This document shows, in pieces, positions 34,696-43,368 of a stretch of DNA of 64,000 nucleotides. Position numbers and translations under genes: made by a program. Numbering within the stretch: the stretch's first letter is position 1; every line of letters begins with the position of its first letter. Below the pieces are notes generated by a model. That model was given only the letters and a program-made list of their open reading frames with translations. It was not told where the DNA came from and did no database searches. This DNA comes from CAZFLY01 sp964519995 (GTDB lineage: Bacteria; Planctomycetota; Phycisphaerae; Sedimentisphaerales; Anaerobacaceae), in contig CAZFLY010000001.1 of assembly GCA_964519995.1 (NCBI GenBank), positions 121,216 to 185,215 of the forward strand. Direction: 5' to 3'.

Positions 34696-36105
34696 CTAAA
34701 ACGGCACAGCTTGCTCTTCTACTACAGAGGCATTGGCATTCTCGAAACGCGTACACCTTTCTCTGAAGGTCAGCTTGACAGTACCGGTGGGCCCATTACG
34801 CTGCTTGGCTATTATCAGTTCGGCAGTGCTGTCCGGCTGATAATCATCTTCGCCACGGCGGTAATAGTCCTCACGGTGCAATAGCATCACAACATCAGCA
34901 TCCTGCTCTATGCTACCGCTCTCACGCAGGTCACTCATTCTTGGCCGATGACCTTCTCTGCCTTCGGGAGATCGATTCAACTGACTGAGGACTACAACGG
35001 GAATGTTCAGCTCCCCGGCCAGCGCCTTGAGGTATCTCGAAATTGCTGCGATTTCCTGCTGACGGGACTCAACTCTGCTGGAGCCCAAATGCATCAACTG
35101 CAGATAGTCCACGATGATGCATTTGATGTTTTGCATACTCTTGAGTCTTCTGGCCTTTGCGCGGACTTCCAGAGGAGTTAACGTTGAAGCATCATCAATA
35201 TAAATTGGTGCATCAGAGATCGCCCCACAGGACTCAACCAGCTTCTGGTAATGCTCGGTGCTGAGCATTCCTTTCCTGACCAACTGAGCATCGATGGCGC
35301 TGTGACTACAAAGAAACCTCTCTGCCAATTGCTGTCTGCCCATCTCCAGAGAAAATATCGCCACTGGAATCTTCTCTACAACGCCAATATGTTCAACAAT
35401 ATTTAGTGCCAGGCTAGTCTTTCCCATGCTGGGTCTGCCAGCGATGATTATCATCTCGCTGTTCTGCAAACCACAGGTCAAATCGTCAAGTTCATAGTAG
35501 CCCGTTGCCAAACCCGTGACATGGCTTCCTTCGCGCCTCTCTATCAGCTCATAAACGCGTGTAATCAAATCATCAAGTGCAACAGCCGCGCCAGTCATTT
35601 TTTTGTCTGTGACGGCAAATATCCTGCGCTCTGCCTCGTCAAGTTTTTCGCTCGTGTCGCCTGCCTCATCGTATGCGTCGTTGAGTATCTCAGTGGCTGC
35701 AGCTATAGTATCGCGCAGAAGATGCTTGTCTTTGACAATGCCGGCGTAGTACATAACATTTGCAGAAGAAGGGACGGATTCTATGACCTTGGCGAGATAC
35801 TCGACGCCGCCGATTGCCTCGATTTGATTGCGTTTCTCAAGCTCGTCACGGACAAGTACCCCATCGATGGCGTCGGGCCTGTTTTTCTCGTAGAGGGCAA
35901 TAACCGCCTCGAATATCATTTGATGCTCAACGCGGTAAAAGGCGTTTCTGTCCAGTAGCTCAATGACCTGGCCTATACAGGCTGGGTCGATTACCATTGA
36001 ACCAAGCACAGCGGCCTCAGCCGCCAGTGACTCGGGCATACTGCGATTGGTTAACGCACCTCTTGCAGCCGCAGTGGCCGTTACAACTCCATCCTCACGT
36101 GCCAT
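34696..36105 (-). CDS. dnaB: Replicative DNA helicase
   Basis: 469 residues with the N-terminal primase-interaction domain (about 20-130, LPESLAAEAAVLGSMVIDP) and the RecA-like helicase domain (about 200-460): Walker A AGRPSMGKTSLALN, Walker B IIVDYLQLM, and the DnaB motif RESGSIEQDADVVMLLHR. No intein. It is the first gene of the minus-strand run that continues with bamA and the lpx genes, 10 bp away. Confidence 0.96.
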   Translation of the reverse strand: MAREDGVVTATAAARGALTNRSMPESLAAEAAVLGSMVIDPACIGQVIELLDRNAFYRVEHQMIFEAVIALYEKNRPDAIDGVLVRDELEKRNQIEAIGGVEYLAKVIESVPSSANVMYYAGIVKDKHLLRDTIAAATEILNDAYDEAGDTSEKLDEAERRIFAVTDKKMTGAAVALDDLITRVYELIERREGSHVTGLATGYYELDDLTCGLQNSEMIIIAGRPSMGKTSLALNIVEHIGVVEKIPVAIFSLEMGRQQLAERFLCSHSAIDAQLVRKGMLSTEHYQKLVESCGAISDAPIYIDDASTLTPLEVRAKARRLKSMQNIKCIIVDYLQLMHLGSSRVESRQQEIAAISRYLKALAGELNIPVVVLSQLNRSPEGREGHRPRMSDLRESGSIEQDADVVMLLHREDYYRRGEDDYQPDSTAELIIAKQRNGPTGTVKLTFRERCTRFENANASVVEEQAVPF

Positions 36106-36481
36106 AATCAGCTCGCTCCATCATATCTGATGCTACGCGGTCCCACACAGAAACCATCAATCCTTACTGCCGGTTTCAATTTTATGCGGCATTTTACATA
36201 CTGGCTTCTCGGCAGTCAAACACTTGTTATAATTCCCGATCAACGACAGCCTTACAAATGCTCAGTTCGCAGCTTTAGCGTTGTTTTTCATGCCTGAGCG
36301 AATTTTACTCGTCTCGGCGAAGCGTCGAGCCGTAGCCAGAAGGGCATAGTTCAAATCCAAGCCCATTAGCGAACGGACAGAGCGCTGCCGGCGATTTTTA
36401 TGAAATTCACAGTTATCGAGAAGTCCGATATTCTTGTGAAGTACAGATGCTGAAGAACAAACAAGATGTATTTACAAGTTA
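36106..36481. other. Gene-free interval between dnaB and the flavodoxin-like gene
   Basis: About 375 bp between diverging genes. No RNA gene or repeat that I can support. A 17-codon frame at 36400 (MKFTVIEKSD) has no ribosome binding site. It presumably contains both promoters. Confidence 0.35.
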
Positions 36482-37111
36482 ATAAATGTCCCGGGCAATA
36501 TCACGGCCAGGAAAATACTGGGTATTGTAGGTAGCTACCGGAAGAATGGGGTCATAGACACCGCGGTTTCGCAAATCCTGCGAGGAGCCGAGGCACACGG
36601 TGCACAAACCAAAAAGATATATCTCATCGACAAGCACATTGAGTTCTGCACCAACTGCAGAAAGTGCACGCAGGAAAAAGACGTTGGTTCCAGAGGCAAA
36701 TGCATACACAACAACGATATGGATGAGATTCTGCAGGAAGTTGAAGCCGCGGACGGTTTAGTTCTCGGTTCACCAGTCAACTTTTTCAACGTAACAGCTA
36801 CAACCAAACGCTTCCTCGAGAGATTGCTGGTATACGCCTATTGGCCCTGGCAGGCGAAATGCTGGCCTAAAATTCGAATCAAAAAACCAAACAAAAAAGC
36901 TGTAACTGTCACATCTACTGCCTGTCCAGCCTGGCTTGGAAGAATTCTTATTCGAGCACCGATGACCGCACTTAAAATAATGGCCAAGTGTATGGGGGCA
37001 GAAGTCCAAAAATCACTTTATTTCGGAACCGTAGCCCAAACACCTGATTCGACGCCTGATAAGAGGAGCCTACTCAAGGCATACAAGGCAGGTGAGAAAT
37101 TGGCATGCTAA
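36482..37111 (+). CDS. NAD(P)H-dependent FMN reductase / flavodoxin-like protein with no normal start codon
   Basis: The frame carries KILGIVGSYRKNGVIDTAVSQI, the usual FMN-binding opening of iron-sulfur flavoprotein/NADPH-FMN reductases, a Cys-rich CTNCRKCTQEKD-type insert with a later Cys, and LVLGSPVNFFNVTATTKRFLERL. The fold looks complete to the C-terminus. However, no ATG, GTG or TTG lies in frame before the FMN-binding segment; the first ATG (36719) would delete a third of the protein. A good Met start (36486, MSRAIS) sits in the neighbouring frame and would join after a one-base change in the A run at 36511-36514. Either a frameshift, a sequencing error, or a rare start (ATA at 36482) applies. 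Confidence 0.65.
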   Translation: MNVPGNITARKILGIVGSYRKNGVIDTAVSQILRGAEAHGAQTKKIYLIDKHIEFCTNCRKCTQEKDVGSRGKCIHNNDMDEILQEVEAADGLVLGSPVNFFNVTATTKRFLERLLVYAYWPWQAKCWPKIRIKKPNKKAVTVTSTACPAWLGRILIRAPMTALKIMAKCMGAEVQKSLYFGTVAQTPDSTPDKRSLLKAYKAGEKLAC

Positions 37112-37233
37112 AATGGCAATTTCTTTAAATCTCGCTAACGCTTATTAAGGCAATTACATCCGCCACTCAGGTTTCCACAAACAAAAAACTTACTTCATAG
37201 CATAGTACTATAAACATGAAAGTCCCCGGTATA

Positions 37234-37749
37234 TTACCCATCCTCTTTTGCCGCCTCTTCCTGCTTCGATTCATCCAGGGACTCTAGGCTCTGGCCGTCG
37301 GGAACAACAACTACGGTGACAGTTGAGATTATATCTGCTGTGAACTTAAGCTCCACAGAATGACTCCCAATGTGCTTGATATGCTCAGGCAATTGCACTA
37401 CTTCGTCAGCAACTTCGAAGCCCTGCTCACGAAGATTAGCCGCTATCTGTTTTTCAGCAATTGAGCCAAATAGTACACCCTGTTCGTTGGCCCTGACTGC
37501 CAAGACAGCTTCTGCTCCATCTACCGCCTTTGCTGCCTCCTGAAGCCTGCTATACTCCTTTATCCGATGCTCAGCGCGATTAGCCTTTTCTTTGGCTATA
37601 GCCTTTATGTTCGCCTCGCTGGCGACTGCTGCCAAACCCTGCGGCAGCAGGTAATTTCTTGCATATCCCTCCCTGACTTCTACAACATCTCCAAGCCAAC
37701 CAAGTTGCCCGACATCCTCACGAAGTAAAACTTTCATCCCTTTAGACAT
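37234..37749 (-). CDS. rplI: Ribosomal protein bL9
   Basis: 171 residues from the ATG at 37749, which has AAGGGG six bases upstream. Conserved MKVLLREDVGQLGWLGDVVEV and YARNYLLPQGLAAVAS, the long connecting helix, and a C-terminal domain with an acidic tail. The family usually starts at the internal Met (37737), which overlaps by four bases the stop codon of a small upstream ORF; both starts are plausible. Last gene of the ribosomal-protein run. Confidence 0.94.
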   Translation of the reverse strand: MSKGMKVLLREDVGQLGWLGDVVEVREGYARNYLLPQGLAAVASEANIKAIAKEKANRAEHRIKEYSRLQEAAKAVDGAEAVLAVRANEQGVLFGSIAEKQIAANLREQGFEVADEVVQLPEHIKHIGSHSVELKFTADIISTVTVVVVPDGQSLESLDESKQEEAAKEDG

Positions 37750-37853
37750 TTTTGTCCCCTTGTACATTTTCTCCCACATTTCAGTCCTGAACTCACTGCC
37801 GAAGGGTTAGAGACATCTATTTCCTTATCTTGTAAATATTCAACTGGATCCAT
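37734..37853 (-). CDS. Small Cys-containing ORF between rpsR and rplI
   Basis: A 39-codon frame, ATG at 37853, preceded by GAGGTG seven bases upstream. Translation starts MDPVEYLQDKEIDVSN and ends in a basic segment with three cysteines (LKCGRKCTRGQKCLKG). Its TGA overlaps the ATG at 37737 of rplI in an ATGA junction, as co-translated genes do. I recognise no family. It could instead be a leader region that couples rplI translation; conservation would decide. Confidence 0.4.
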   Translation of the reverse strand: MDPVEYLQDKEIDVSNPSAVSSGLKCGRKCTRGQKCLKG

Positions 37854-37895
37854 ATCTTGCACCTCATGAATCGTAATCAGGTCACAGGTTCCGAA

Positions 37896-38144
37896 TCATA
37901 TACTGAACGGCAGTAGTGCCATGAATCTGGCGCGTTTGATTGCCTTTTTGGCTTTCCTTTGGCAGGTAGCACAGTTGCCGCTGCGCTTACGCGAATATAT
38001 CTTGCCGCGATTGGTTAAAAGCTTCTGCAGGGTCTCAATGTCTTTGTAGTCAACGTACTTAACGCCACTTCTGCAGAAACGACATTGTGTCTGTTCACGA
38101 GCACCTGTAAAACCTGATTTTCTTACTCTCTGTTTTATTGCCAT
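37896..38144 (-). CDS. rpsR: Ribosomal protein bS18, zinc-binding form
   Basis: 82 residues: CRFC near the start and CATCQ near the end give four cysteines for zinc (the C+ type), with VDYKDIETLQKLLTNRGKI in the core and the basic AKKAIKRARFMALLPF end, the family signature. Between ssb and rplI, the usual rpsF-ssb-rpsR-rplI order. Confidence 0.95.
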   Translation of the reverse strand: MAIKQRVRKSGFTGAREQTQCRFCRSGVKYVDYKDIETLQKLLTNRGKIYSRKRSGNCATCQRKAKKAIKRARFMALLPFSI

Positions 38145-38193
38145 ATTCTGCCTCGCATATTATTGCTTATGTTAGAATAAGAAGGCACAAATT

Positions 38194-38613
38194 TCAAAAT
38201 GGAATATCATCATCGCCCGGCTGCTGTTGTGGGCCGGAGTCTGTAGTTGCATTCTGCTGATCCTGTCCTGTGTTAATAGCTTGTGTGCCGGGCAGGAACT
38301 GAAAGTTCTCTACTGTAACTCTGTGTTTACTACGTTTGGTGCCGTCTTGAGCTGTCCAGGTATCGAACGAAAGCCTACCTTCGATAAAAATTGGCCTTCC
38401 CTTGGTCATATACTTGTTTATGTTCTCAGCCAGTCTTCCAAACGCTCTGCAATCGACAAAGCAAGTCTCCTCCCGTTGAGTTCCGTTTTGTCCAGTCCAT
38501 CTTCTGTTCGTCGCCAGCCCGAAATCAACAACCGGCGTCTGGCTCGGCGTGTATGATAGCTGGGGGTCACGAGTCAGATTACCCATTAGCAACACTTTAT
38601 TAAAGCCCGCCAT
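38194..38613 (-). CDS. ssb: Single-stranded DNA-binding protein
   Basis: 139 residues: OB-fold starting AGFNKVLLMGNLTRDPQLSY, with the W residue in RRWTG and FIEGRLSFDTWTAQDGTKRS, a Gln/Pro-rich linker, and the acidic tip DDDIPF that recruits repair and replication proteins. In the rpsF-ssb-rpsR operon. Confidence 0.96.
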   Translation of the reverse strand: MAGFNKVLLMGNLTRDPQLSYTPSQTPVVDFGLATNRRWTGQNGTQREETCFVDCRAFGRLAENINKYMTKGRPIFIEGRLSFDTWTAQDGTKRSKHRVTVENFQFLPGTQAINTGQDQQNATTDSGPQQQPGDDDIPF

Positions 38614-38735
38614 AATTCATCTCCCTATTTGGCCAATCTTATATCCTTCAACCGAAATCGACTGCAGCGAAGTTACGTTCTGCGATTCAGGTTACATCCA
38701 TCCACACATGACAAGCTCTGCTGATGCAAAGAAAG

Positions 38736-39239
38736 CTAATCGTCCATTGATGGCTTGTCTATCTGCTCTTCAGCAGTTTCTTGCGACGCTGCAGCTTCTT
38801 TTTGTACAGTCTGTTCTATCTGGCTACGGCTCGACGCTTCGCCGATACGAGTAGTGTCTTTCTGCTCCTTGGCCTCTATTGCGTCACCTGCCTTTACTTG
38901 CACCGCTACATTTTCTTTTTCCATATTTTCCAACGGCCGATCTTCCGCATTTAGAATCAGAACACGCATAATGCGTTCCGAAAGCTGTACAGTTCTTTCA
39001 ATATTTCGTATCCTTGAACCATCGGCCCGAAAATAGCAAAGAATATATGTGCCACGGCTTTTGTGGTCGATCGGATATGCAAGCTTCCTCTCGGCCCACT
39101 TTCGCAGTGAGACAATCTCAGCCTCGTCTCTTTCCAGTATGCTCTTGATAGTATCAAGAATTGCATCCCAGTCCTGCGCTGCTAAAGCAGAATCAACAAG
39201 AAACATAGCTTCGTACAATTTCTTTGTAACAGTCTCCAA
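38736..39239 (-). CDS. rpsF: Ribosomal protein bS6 with an extended C-terminal tail
   Basis: 167 residues: the bS6 fold occupies about 1-100 (YEAMFLVDSALA, KWAERKLAYPIDHKSRGTYI, RIMRVLIL). The last 65 residues are rich in Glu, Gln, Ala and Lys with no fold visible, an extension compared with the usual 95-135 residues. Start codon 39239 has an AGGTAACTTGCC context with AGG upstream. Confidence 0.93.
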   Translation of the reverse strand: METVTKKLYEAMFLVDSALAAQDWDAILDTIKSILERDEAEIVSLRKWAERKLAYPIDHKSRGTYILCYFRADGSRIRNIERTVQLSERIMRVLILNAEDRPLENMEKENVAVQVKAGDAIEAKEQKDTTRIGEASSRSQIEQTVQKEAAASQETAEEQIDKPSMDD

Positions 39240-39255
39240 GGCAAGTTACCTCCTA

Positions 39256-39290
39256 TTGATTTTCTAATTTCCGACTTTCGGTCATCACTC
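39256..39290. repeat. Heptamer-phased array between pth and rpsF
   Basis: Units TTGATTT, TCTAATT, TCCGACT, TTCGGTC, ATCACTC occupy the 45-bp gap between the two genes and the last codons of pth. Confidence 0.5.
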
Positions 39291-39872
39291 AGAGTCGGGC
39301 AATTTGGTGTTGAATCTATTCATTGCCTCATTTATGCCGGATTCTACCCAGCAAAGTATAGCGTCTTTTGCTCTTTCAATTGCTCCGGCTATCAGTTGCT
39401 TTTCTGCCGTTGTTGGCTCACCAAGAACATAGTCAACAGAGTCTTCGTTGAAGCATGAGCCGATACCTACTCGACAACGAGCAAACGTATTTGCACCAAG
39501 TTTCTCGATAATATCCGCAAGACCATTATGGCCACCGGCTGAGCCTTTGGCTCTTATACGAATCCTGCCCGGCTCAAGAGCAATGTCATCAGTCACTACC
39601 ATCAAGTCACCAAGTTTCAGTTTGTAAAAATTTACGGCTAACTCGACCGCCTGGCCGCTTCGATTCATAAACTGCCAGGGCTTTAATAATATCAATGTCT
39701 TACCTGCAAACTCGCCGAGACCTGACCGAGCACCAAATCTTCTTTTTGTCAGCTTCATCGCCAGCGTCGTAGCCAACAAGTCCACGACCTTAAAGCCCAT
39801 GTTGTGCCGTGTCTGAGCATACGCGGCACCCGGATTGCCAAGGCCAACAACCATCTTTGTTTGTGCCATCAC
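39285..39872 (-). CDS. pth: Peptidyl-tRNA hydrolase
   Basis: Releases peptides from dropped-off peptidyl-tRNA. 195 residues: VGLGNPGAAYAQTRHNMGFKV includes the catalytic His (RHNMGF), with KPWQFMNRSGQAV, VTDDIALEPGRIRIRAKGSA and GGHNGLADI. Located between rplY and rpsF; rplY-pth adjacency is common. Confidence 0.96.
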   Translation of the reverse strand: MMAQTKMVVGLGNPGAAYAQTRHNMGFKVVDLLATTLAMKLTKRRFGARSGLGEFAGKTLILLKPWQFMNRSGQAVELAVNFYKLKLGDLMVVTDDIALEPGRIRIRAKGSAGGHNGLADIIEKLGANTFARCRVGIGSCFNEDSVDYVLGEPTTAEKQLIAGAIERAKDAILCWVESGINEAMNRFNTKLPDSE

Positions 39873-39893
39873 AGTATCCCGGCCTAATATGGC

Positions 39894-40553
39894 TTACTGG
39901 TCTTGCTCCTGCGATTTTTCCTGTTCAGACTCCTTGGCCTCGGTTATTACCTCAGGCGCAAGCGGCGCCTCTTCCTCAAGCTGCTCAGTGGTCTTGGCTG
40001 CAGCAACCAAATGACAGGTCACAAGCAAGGTATCCGGTGAGCTGACGAGTTTGACACCGTCAGGAAGCTCAATGTCTTTAGCATGTAATGCGTCACTCAC
40101 ACCTACATCTTTAACCGAGACCACAATAACTTCAGGTATATCAGTTGCACGGCACTCAACTTCCAGGTGATCTGCGTGCCCTTCGATAATGCCACCCTCG
40201 TGTGTGCCTTTGGCCGTGGCAGTACCCTTGAGTTCAACGGGAACCGTCACCTTGATTTTCTCAGCGATATTAACCCGCATAAGATCAACATGGATAAGGT
40301 TCCGGCCAAGATGGTCGTATTGTATATCTTTGACAATCATCTTTTCCGTGCTCTTGCCGACCTTTATGTCCATTAGTCGATGTCCATGATGCAGTCCTTC
40401 GGTAAAGTCATGGGCGTCCAAAGAGATGGCCAAAGGTTGTTTCTTGTGTCCATAAATAATAGCTGGTATTCGACCCTTTTTACGCAGCCGAACCGCAGCC
40501 TTGGAGCCCGTTTGCTCACGAATCATCGCTTCCAACACAAGTGTCTTCACCAT
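39894..40553 (-). CDS. rplY: Ribosomal protein bL25, CTC-type
   Basis: 219 residues: N-terminal 5S rRNA-binding domain (about 1-90, GSKAAVRLRKKGRIPAIIYG) followed by the TL5/CTC beta domain (about 95-185), then an acidic Gln/Glu-rich tail. The two-domain form is typical outside the Enterobacteria. Between prs and pth, the standard order. Confidence 0.93.
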   Translation of the reverse strand: MVKTLVLEAMIREQTGSKAAVRLRKKGRIPAIIYGHKKQPLAISLDAHDFTEGLHHGHRLMDIKVGKSTEKMIVKDIQYDHLGRNLIHVDLMRVNIAEKIKVTVPVELKGTATAKGTHEGGIIEGHADHLEVECRATDIPEVIVVSVKDVGVSDALHAKDIELPDGVKLVSSPDTLLVTCHLVAAAKTTEQLEEEAPLAPEVITEAKESEQEKSQEQDQ

Positions 40554-40634
40554 AAAAGCCTCACCTACAAACTAATAAACAATGAACCATACAGCGTTTC
40601 TCTCAGTATCAACAGATATCCAGTTCTATTACAA

Positions 40635-41582
40635 TCAGCCGAACATATTACTGATCGACTCGTTTCTGTGAATCCTCTTTATCGCTTCGCCCAGCATCGC
40701 TGCAACACTTAGAACCTTGATTCGGTCAACCTTTCTGGCGTGGTCGTTCAGCGGGATAGTATCGGTCACAACTATCTGATCAATCGGTGCCTCGGCGAGC
40801 CTTTCCAGTGCCTGAGGTGCGAAGACGCCATGCGTTGCACCGACATATATCTTTTTGGCACCGTACTTTTTGACTAATGTAGCAGCTCCGCATACTGTTC
40901 CTGCGGTTGCAATAATATCGTCACACATTAAAATGTTTTTACCTTGAACCTGGCCAATCATTTGGCTGGCCTGAATTTCGCTGCCACTAACTCGTTTTTT
41001 ATAAACAATCGCAAGATCTCCGCCGAGATGAGCAGCGTACATAGCGGCAGTTTTCATGTTCCCGACATCCGGTGAGACCACAGTTAGATCAGAAAGTTTC
41101 ATGTCAAGAAAATATTTGCTAAGAACAAGCTCGCCACTGAGGTGGTCTACTGGTATATCGAAGAAACCCTGCAATTGTGCCGCATGAAGGTCTATAGCCA
41201 GAACCCGGCTGGCGCCAGCGGTCGATATCAAATTAGCAACCAGCTTGGCGGTAATAGGTACACGCCCCTCGTCCTTTCTGTCCTGGCGGGCGTAGCCAAA
41301 ATATGGAATTACTGCCGTTACCCGGCTGGCGCTGGCTCTGCGAAGACAATCCAGATATATTAAAAGCTCTAACAAGTTTTCATCGACCGGCCGACATGTA
41401 GACTGCACCACAAAACAATCTCTGCCACGCACATCATCTTCGACTCTGATCGCCTTTTCTCCGTCAGGAAATCTGCTGATTTTGGCTGCACCAATCTGTA
41501 TCTGCAGGTACTTACATACCGCGGAAGTCAATGACAGGTTACTACTGCCGGAAAAAATCTTCAAATTGTCATTCAGACACAT
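40635..41582 (-). CDS. prs: Ribose-phosphate pyrophosphokinase
   Basis: Makes PRPP for nucleotides, histidine and tryptophan. From the ATG at 41582 (MCLNDNLKIFSGSSN) there are 315 residues, full length. FVVQSTCRPVDENLLELLI, YFGYARQDRKDEGRVPITAK (ATP and catalytic region), AIDLHAAQLQGFF and the PRPP loop CDDIIATAGTVCGAA are present. The loop reads IIATAGT where most enzymes have MIDTAGT (Asp to Ala), a change worth noting. The start overlaps the end of glmU by 14 bp, so the two are coupled. PRPP is used by pyrE, hisF/hisH pathway and purine genes elsewhere in this window. Confidence 0.94.
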   Translation of the reverse strand: MCLNDNLKIFSGSSNLSLTSAVCKYLQIQIGAAKISRFPDGEKAIRVEDDVRGRDCFVVQSTCRPVDENLLELLIYLDCLRRASASRVTAVIPYFGYARQDRKDEGRVPITAKLVANLISTAGASRVLAIDLHAAQLQGFFDIPVDHLSGELVLSKYFLDMKLSDLTVVSPDVGNMKTAAMYAAHLGGDLAIVYKKRVSGSEIQASQMIGQVQGKNILMCDDIIATAGTVCGAATLVKKYGAKKIYVGATHGVFAPQALERLAEAPIDQIVVTDTIPLNDHARKVDRIKVLSVAAMLGEAIKRIHRNESISNMFG

Positions 41583-42843
41583 CCTTATCCGCCTTTCCGT
41601 CAAGGCTTGGCCTTGCCGAGACTGATGCTCCAAGCTCATTTACGCTTTCTTGTGAAACGACCGTTCCTGCGGCGATGTGAGATCCGTCTTTCAGGATCAA
41701 CGGTGCTACGAGGATCGCTCCGGAACCGATATAGCAATTGTCGCCCACAGTGGTCCGGTTTACCTTTTGACCGTCGAAATTCGCCGTTATAGAACCGGCA
41801 CCAACGTTGACGTTTCTTCCAATGGTGGCATCGCCTAAGAAGCTATGGTGCCTGGCTCGCACGCCATCAGCGAGAGATGAGTTCTTTATTTCGGTAAAGA
41901 CTCCCAATACGATATCATCGCCAAGCACAGTTCCATGTCTAAGAAATGCGAATGGACCAATTCGACATGCCTTTCCGATTTTGACCTCTCCGTGAATATA
42001 CGTGAATGGCTCAATCACAGTATCTTGTCCGATCTGCGCTCTGGCGTCAATCCAGGTATTGTCTGGGTCAACAATAGTTACACCATGGTCCATCAGCTCC
42101 TGCTGTATTCTTCGCTGCATAATCTTGCTTGCGACACTTAGCTCTGATCTACTGTTGACGCCCATAGCCTCTTCTGGCCGAACCGCCGTTATAGCTACAA
42201 CTTTGTGGCCAGTGGTAATGATGCCCGACAGCGCATCCGTCAGATAATATTCACCCTTAACGTTGTCGGGCTTTACGTTTTCTAAGGCTTCGAACAAAAT
42301 TTTATTATTGAATAGATAATAGCTCGGATTGACCTCTTTGATGGCGAGCTGCTCGCGTGCACAGTCACCATCTTCCACAATTCCCTGGATATTGCCGTAT
42401 ACGTCACGGATGATGCGACCATAGCCGGTGGGATCTTCCAGGACAGCTGTTGCTAATGTCGCTGCGGCCTGTTCCGCTCTATGTTTTTCTATCAGTAACT
42501 TCAAGGTTCTGGCCCTGATCAGAGGCCCATCACCACATAAAATAAGAGTCTCGCCCGCGAAATCTTTAAGATACTCCCTACAACATAAGACAGCGTGTGC
42601 CGTTCCAAGTTGCTCAGTCTGCTCAATCCATACCAAGTCCTGGACGTCATGGAAACACTTCCTGACCTGTTCAGCACCAAAGCCCACAACAACAAATATC
42701 TTGCTCACATCGACTTGCCGACAAGCATCGAGAACATATGCCAGCATAGGTCTTCCGCATACCTCGTGTAGCACCTTCGGCATTTGTGTGTTCATTCTGG
42801 TACTGACGCCCGCTGCCAGAATTATTGCCGCTCTTTCAGACAT
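41569..42843 (-). CDS. glmU: Bifunctional UDP-GlcNAc pyrophosphorylase / GlcN-1-P acetyltransferase
   Basis: Makes UDP-GlcNAc, the precursor of peptidoglycan and lipid A. 424 residues (slightly shorter than the usual about 455): N-terminal uridylyltransferase with ILAAGVSTRMNTQMPKVLHE, and a C-terminal left-handed beta-helix with the acetyltransferase region IGRNVNVGAGSITANFDGQ and VGDNCYIGSGAILVAPL. It heads the glmU-prs-rplY-pth-ribosomal run. Together with glmS (58 kb in the window region 56.8-58.7) it covers most of the amino-sugar pathway. Confidence 0.94.
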   Translation of the reverse strand: MSERAAIILAAGVSTRMNTQMPKVLHEVCGRPMLAYVLDACRQVDVSKIFVVVGFGAEQVRKCFHDVQDLVWIEQTEQLGTAHAVLCCREYLKDFAGETLILCGDGPLIRARTLKLLIEKHRAEQAAATLATAVLEDPTGYGRIIRDVYGNIQGIVEDGDCAREQLAIKEVNPSYYLFNNKILFEALENVKPDNVKGEYYLTDALSGIITTGHKVVAITAVRPEEAMGVNSRSELSVASKIMQRRIQQELMDHGVTIVDPDNTWIDARAQIGQDTVIEPFTYIHGEVKIGKACRIGPFAFLRHGTVLGDDIVLGVFTEIKNSSLADGVRARHHSFLGDATIGRNVNVGAGSITANFDGQKVNRTTVGDNCYIGSGAILVAPLILKDGSHIAAGTVVSQESVNELGASVSARPSLDGKADKDVSE

Positions 42844-42854
42844 TAGCTCCGACT

Positions 42855-43049
42855 CTTGATTTTTACTTTTTGCATTTTAATTTTTGATTTACCAAAGCTA
42901 CCCGGCCAGGATTCGAACCTGGAATATGAGGACCAAAACCTCATGTGTTACCATTACACCACCGGGTAACAGAAATTGAAAACTAAAAGTTAAAAACGAA
43001 AAACTATTGAGTTCCTTAGTTTTAACTTTTTAGCTTTAAGTTTTTCGCC
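42855..43049. repeat. Heptamer-phased arrays on both sides of tRNA-Gln
   Basis: Left array 42855-42889: CTTGATT, TTTACTT, TTTGCAT, TTTAATT, TTTGATT. Right arrays 42973-43049: AAATTGA, AAACTAA, AAGTTAA, AAACGAA, AAACTAT, then CTTAGTT, TTAACTT, TTTAGCT, TTAAGTT, TTTCGCC. The left array and the first right array are inverted relative to each other around the tRNA; the last array is again inverted. All keep a strict 7-bp step. Confidence 0.75.
42898..42968 (-). tRNA. tRNA-Gln (anticodon UUG)
   Basis: Minus-strand cloverleaf: acceptor TACCCGG/CCGGGTA, anticodon stem TGAGG/CCTCA with loop TTTTGGT (anticodon TTG), T arm CCAGG-TTCGAAT-CCTGG. CCA is not encoded. Full 71 nt. Confidence 0.95.
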
Positions 43050-43148
43050 TTCTTGTTTGTCACGGAGGCTCCAAGAGTCTCAGCCTGGCTTGGCCCTGTC
43101 GGAGGCTTGAGTCAGCCACGCCGTGATTCTGCCGACCCCAAAAGCATT

Positions 43149-43225
43149 GACTATTTACTATTTTCAATCGACTATTTACCGGCTACCAATAGTCAATATT
43201 AAATACTCAATAATCAATCTAAAAT
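43149..43225. repeat. Heptamer-phased inverted array
   Basis: TGACTAT, TTACTAT, TTTCAAT, CGACTAT, TTACCGG, then the opposite-sense arm CTACCAA, TAGTCAA, TATTAAA, TACTCAA, TAATCAA. The second arm is close to the reverse complement of the first. It lies in the gene-free stretch before the membrane paralogues. Confidence 0.75.
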
Positions 43226-43368
43226 CGGCCCCATGCGACAGGGCATTCCATTCGCAGAAATATAGCCAATAAACTCTGCTGAATCAACCCTTTTTTCCTT
43301 TTTTTCTTGACAGAACAGATTCACAGAAAGAACATAATCAGCACGTCTCATACGCGGAGAAGTCCAAA

